Below, in pieces: positions 61,428 to 64,000 of a stretch of DNA of 64,000 nucleotides (position 1 is the first letter of the stretch; the number at the start of each line of letters is the position of its first letter). Location: positions 8,184,001 to 8,248,000 of the forward strand of contig NC_079514.1 in the NCBI RefSeq assembly GCF_000801105.2. Direction: 5' to 3'. The position numbers were made by a program, and so were the translations under genes. This DNA comes from Raphanus sativus. Its lineage: Eukaryota; Streptophyta; Magnoliopsida; Brassicales; Brassicaceae. The notes beneath the pieces are model-generated. The model was not told the origin of the DNA. It was given only the letters and a program-made list of their open reading frames with translations, and made no database searches.

Positions 61428-62355
61428 TGACAGTTGTTTTTTTTTTTTGTAACACGAATGACAGTTGTTCTTAATGCCCACTTAATTTATGTAAAGTTAT
61501 GTGTAATGCAAGGTAGCTTCCGAACTGATAACTGCGAAAAATATAATATTATACATATAAGAATATTATATACACATATATTATATATCAAACATTTGAT
61601 CCCTAGTAGGTTGGTCTTTATATGCATTTACTTTAAAACTTAGAAAATTTGTTAATTAAAACGCATTTTGAGAAGAAACCCAAAAAGCGACCGAATTCAA
61701 TATTTGTTCTAGGAACAATTATCTGGAAAATAATATAGTACAAATTATTAATAATATATTTCTCTATTTCGATTTAATTGTCATTGTAGGAAAAAAATTT
61801 CGTTTCAAAATAAATGTCGTTTTAGAGTTTCAATGCAAAATTTATTAAAAAGATTTTCCATTTTATTTTTCTATTGGTTGAAATATGGTTAGGTGTATAT
61901 GTAATTATGTTTTTATTTTTGAAATATACAAAATCATATGTTTTTTTAATCCGTGCGTATAAACTTAGAACGACAAATAAAATGCAACGGAGGAAGTAGC
62001 AATTAACAAGTATAATTGGAAATATGGAATACGAATCTCTTTGACCAACTCAGAATTTTATACGTGTTTTGTCATGTTCAGGTTCACCGACAACGAATTT
62101 TACTTTATTTTACGTAAAGTTTTTAAAAATAGAAGTTAATTGGCTTTTATAGTCGGAGCTAAAGGTTTGATCCTATCGATATATTTTAAATTTTAATGAA
62201 TGCAAGGCTGTATTGGGCCGTAATACATATGATATCAACGAAAATATTAAAATCAATCGTGATTATTGCGGTATCGTGAATCGTTAAACTCGAATTGAAA
62301 AATTCTGAGAAATGCACGAGGTAAAGATTGGTTCCAAAAAGTCAAATACACAGCT
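61428..62355. other. Last part of the first duplication unit, no gene recognised
   Basis: AT-rich DNA between Helitron H4 and the duplication junction at 62355/62356. A degenerate Stowaway-like sequence may be present (tttctctatttcgatttaat near 61760 and aaatgcaacggaggaagta near 61980-61998), but its ends are not clear. Confidence 0.4.
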
Positions 62356-62622
62356 ATATCACCGTTTGGAGTTGCCACGTCCATGCTCGTGAACGCGTGG
62401 CGGAAGACGAGTGGATGTGGTGACATGGAAGATGGTGATGATGTGGAGGAGATGGAGGAGTTCGTGAGGAGTTTGGCTAATTTGAAAGGAGAGACATTGA
62501 GAGCGACGGATATAGCTGAAGCGGCCTTGTATTTGGCGAGTGATGAGTCAAAGTATGTTAATGGACATAACCTTGTCGTTGACGGGGGTGTTACGATTCT
62601 GAGGAACTGTGTTGGTTTGTGA
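62356..62622 (+). pseudogene. 3' fragment of the duplicated dehydrogenase gene
   Basis: The sequence from codons for [15 protein letters not shown] to the stop is a near-identical copy of the end of the gene at 58402-59528. The cofactor motif, catalytic Ser and YxxxK are missing, because the copy starts mid-exon at the duplication junction. A cluster of three substitutions near the end changes TTARNC to TILRNC. It has no promoter or start of its own; an internal ATG at 62383 would give 79 residues without a catalytic core. Confidence 0.92.
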
Positions 62623-62852
62623 TGATATGTCTTTTTCTATTAATCTGATAATTAACTGGATTTGGTAAATCTCTAGTATTGTTCTTTTTTTTTCTCTGTG
62701 TCGTTGGAAATTGCTGGTGAATCAATAAAACAGTGATTTTAATCATTTGTACATGTCAACGGTATCTTTTTTTTTTTCGGGAATCGATTAATGACATTAT
62801 TACGTATGGCTGGTTCCAAATTTATTCTTAACTGATTTTCATATAAGTTATA

Positions 62853-63109
62853 CTCCCTCCGTTCTCAAAAATAAGATTTTCTGCATTTTATTCTTGTTCC
62901 ACAAAGATAGATTTTCTATATTTTTAAGGTACTTTTGTATACTTTTAAAAAATATTAATTGTGAATATTTGAATTGATTAAATTTGATTGGTGGATAGTT
63001 ATTGGAAATTGCATAGAAAAATAAATAGTAAACTAAATTAAAAATATTTATTAAAATTCTTAATAAGCGTGAAAACTCTAGAAAATCTTACTTTCGGAAA
63101 TGGAGAGAG
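62853..63109. mobile_element. Stowaway MITE (copy in second duplication unit)
   Basis: Same element as 59758-60011 at the same relative place, with the same TA flanks. It was carried here by the segmental duplication rather than by an independent insertion. Confidence 0.88.
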
Positions 63110-63448
63110 TATTTTTTTGAGCAAACATATAAGTTAATTATATACATGGTGAAGCCAGTTTTTTTTCAGGGGGACATTGATATGACCCATTATAGAAAGA
63201 AATTTACTTGTGCTTTGAGGAAAAAAAAGACAGAAATTTGGCTTATTAATCCACATAAATTATGTTTTTAGTATGAAATTGACCTCAATAAAAGATTTTT
63301 ATGTTTCCACTAGTGGCTATATAATTAATTATTAAGTAGCGTTACAAAAACGTCGAAAATTTAGTTTCTTTAGCAAATCAAGAAGTAAAAGTAAGTCGCT
63401 GTCAAGGATACTCTATAGCGAATTTGGGTTTAAGCAATTTAAGAGGAA

Positions 63449-64000
63449 CTAGACCTTGATCCGCCCGACCGGACGGATATTTATTTTTTGTTTTAAAAAT
63501 TTGTGTTTATATTAAATGATGAATTTGTAATATTTGTACATAAATTCCGATTGAAAATTAATTTTTGCAGTTATAATAAAACTTAGAATTAAAAGCTTAG
63601 TAAAATATTTTGATACATAATTTAAATTTCTTAATAAAAATAATATAGAGGTGGGTCATATTTTTTTCCAATTTCAAAATCTTAGCATCCCAATAAAATA
63701 AATTTATAAATACATAAAATATATAAACCATATTTGGAACAATATTTCTATCAAAATAATTTGTTAAAAAAAAATAATTTAGCGATGTTGTTGTTTATTT
63801 CTAGAGTTTGACCCGTGACCGTATAAATATTTGCTTTCATTTTAAATTTTTATTTGTACTAATGGTATAATATATATATATTTAAATTAAAATGTATTAC
63901 ATAATTATTAATAAAACATTTTAAAACATAAATTTTTTATTTATTATTATATTTTGTGATTTTGATCGTCTATTATATCACAGTGTATCATATAAACAAA
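63449..64000 (-). mobile_element. Helitron H4 copy, cut by the window end
   Basis: It begins at CTAG (63449-63452) with the same hairpin and flanking base A as H4 at 60352, and carries the same internal decayed end (ctagagtttgacccgtgacc). It is part of the duplicated segment. Its 5' terminus lies beyond 64000. Confidence 0.85.

Larger units (their letters stand above)
59262..62355. repeat. First unit of a tandem segmental duplication
   Basis: From ATATCACCGTTTGGAGTTGC (59262) rightward, the sequence is repeated from 62356 at an offset of 3094 bases, falling to 3088 near the window end because of small indels. The second unit runs off the window at 64000, so only about 1.65 kb of the repeat can be compared. 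The unit includes the dehydrogenase 3' end, a Stowaway MITE and a Helitron. Confidence 0.9.
62356..64000. repeat. Second, incomplete unit of the tandem segmental duplication
   Basis: Collinear with 59262-60912, with few substitutions and small indels (for example gtgaatctag against gtgaaaactctag near 63075, and shorter TA runs near 63873). It continues past the window end. Confidence 0.9.

Overview
The window is nuclear DNA from a Brassicaceae plant, most likely a Brassica-type genome. Evidence is the GT-AG spliced genes, AT-rich non-coding DNA, dense DNA transposons and Helitrons, and predicted proteins that closely resemble Arabidopsis thaliana proteins as I remember them. The recognisable genes follow the order of one block of Arabidopsis chromosome 3, about At3g51895 down to At3g51680 (locus numbers from memory). 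Several Arabidopsis genes expected inside that block are absent, as in a fractionated copy of a polyploid genome.

Layout, left to right: SULTR3;1 sulfate transporter (603-8290, +), with a CACTA-type transposon inside a coding exon; HMGB1 (9090-10227, +); CAX3 vacuolar cation/H+ exchanger (10907-14215, -); a repeat-rich stretch (14.2-27.1 kb) with two Helitrons and a 3.0-kb hAT element whose transposase has one nonsense codon; CPK13 calcium-dependent kinase (27135-29432, -); a second repeat-rich stretch (29.6-36.2 kb) with Stowaway and Harbinger-like elements, a Helitron and poly(A) retroposons; EBP1 (36462-38633, +); BAG4 (40322-41941, +); ETO1 (44152-47135, +); a small unnamed protein gene (48132-48725, +); a saposin-B protein (49076-50189, -); a poly(A) retroposon and a LINE fragment split by a MITE; a B-lectin/PAN membrane protein (52714-54424, -); and a short-chain dehydrogenase (58402-59528, +). 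The 3' part of that last gene and its downstream repeats are repeated in tandem from 62356 to the window end.

The genes are independently transcribed and do not form one pathway. Themes are ion and nutrient transport (SULTR3;1, CAX3), calcium signalling (CPK13), ethylene control (ETO1), chromatin (HMGB1), growth and ribosome-related function (EBP1) and chaperone regulation (BAG4). Exon structures were rebuilt by hand from splice signals and remembered family sequences. For every multi-exon model the summed coding length is a multiple of three.

No clearly undescribed system was found. The observations most worth checking are the exonic CACTA insertion in SULTR3;1 (with a hAT MITE nested in it), Helitrons with tandemly repeated 5' ends, the five-copy 30-bp repeat just upstream of the CPK13 start, the frameshifted BAG4 tail, and the tandem duplication that cuts the dehydrogenase gene.
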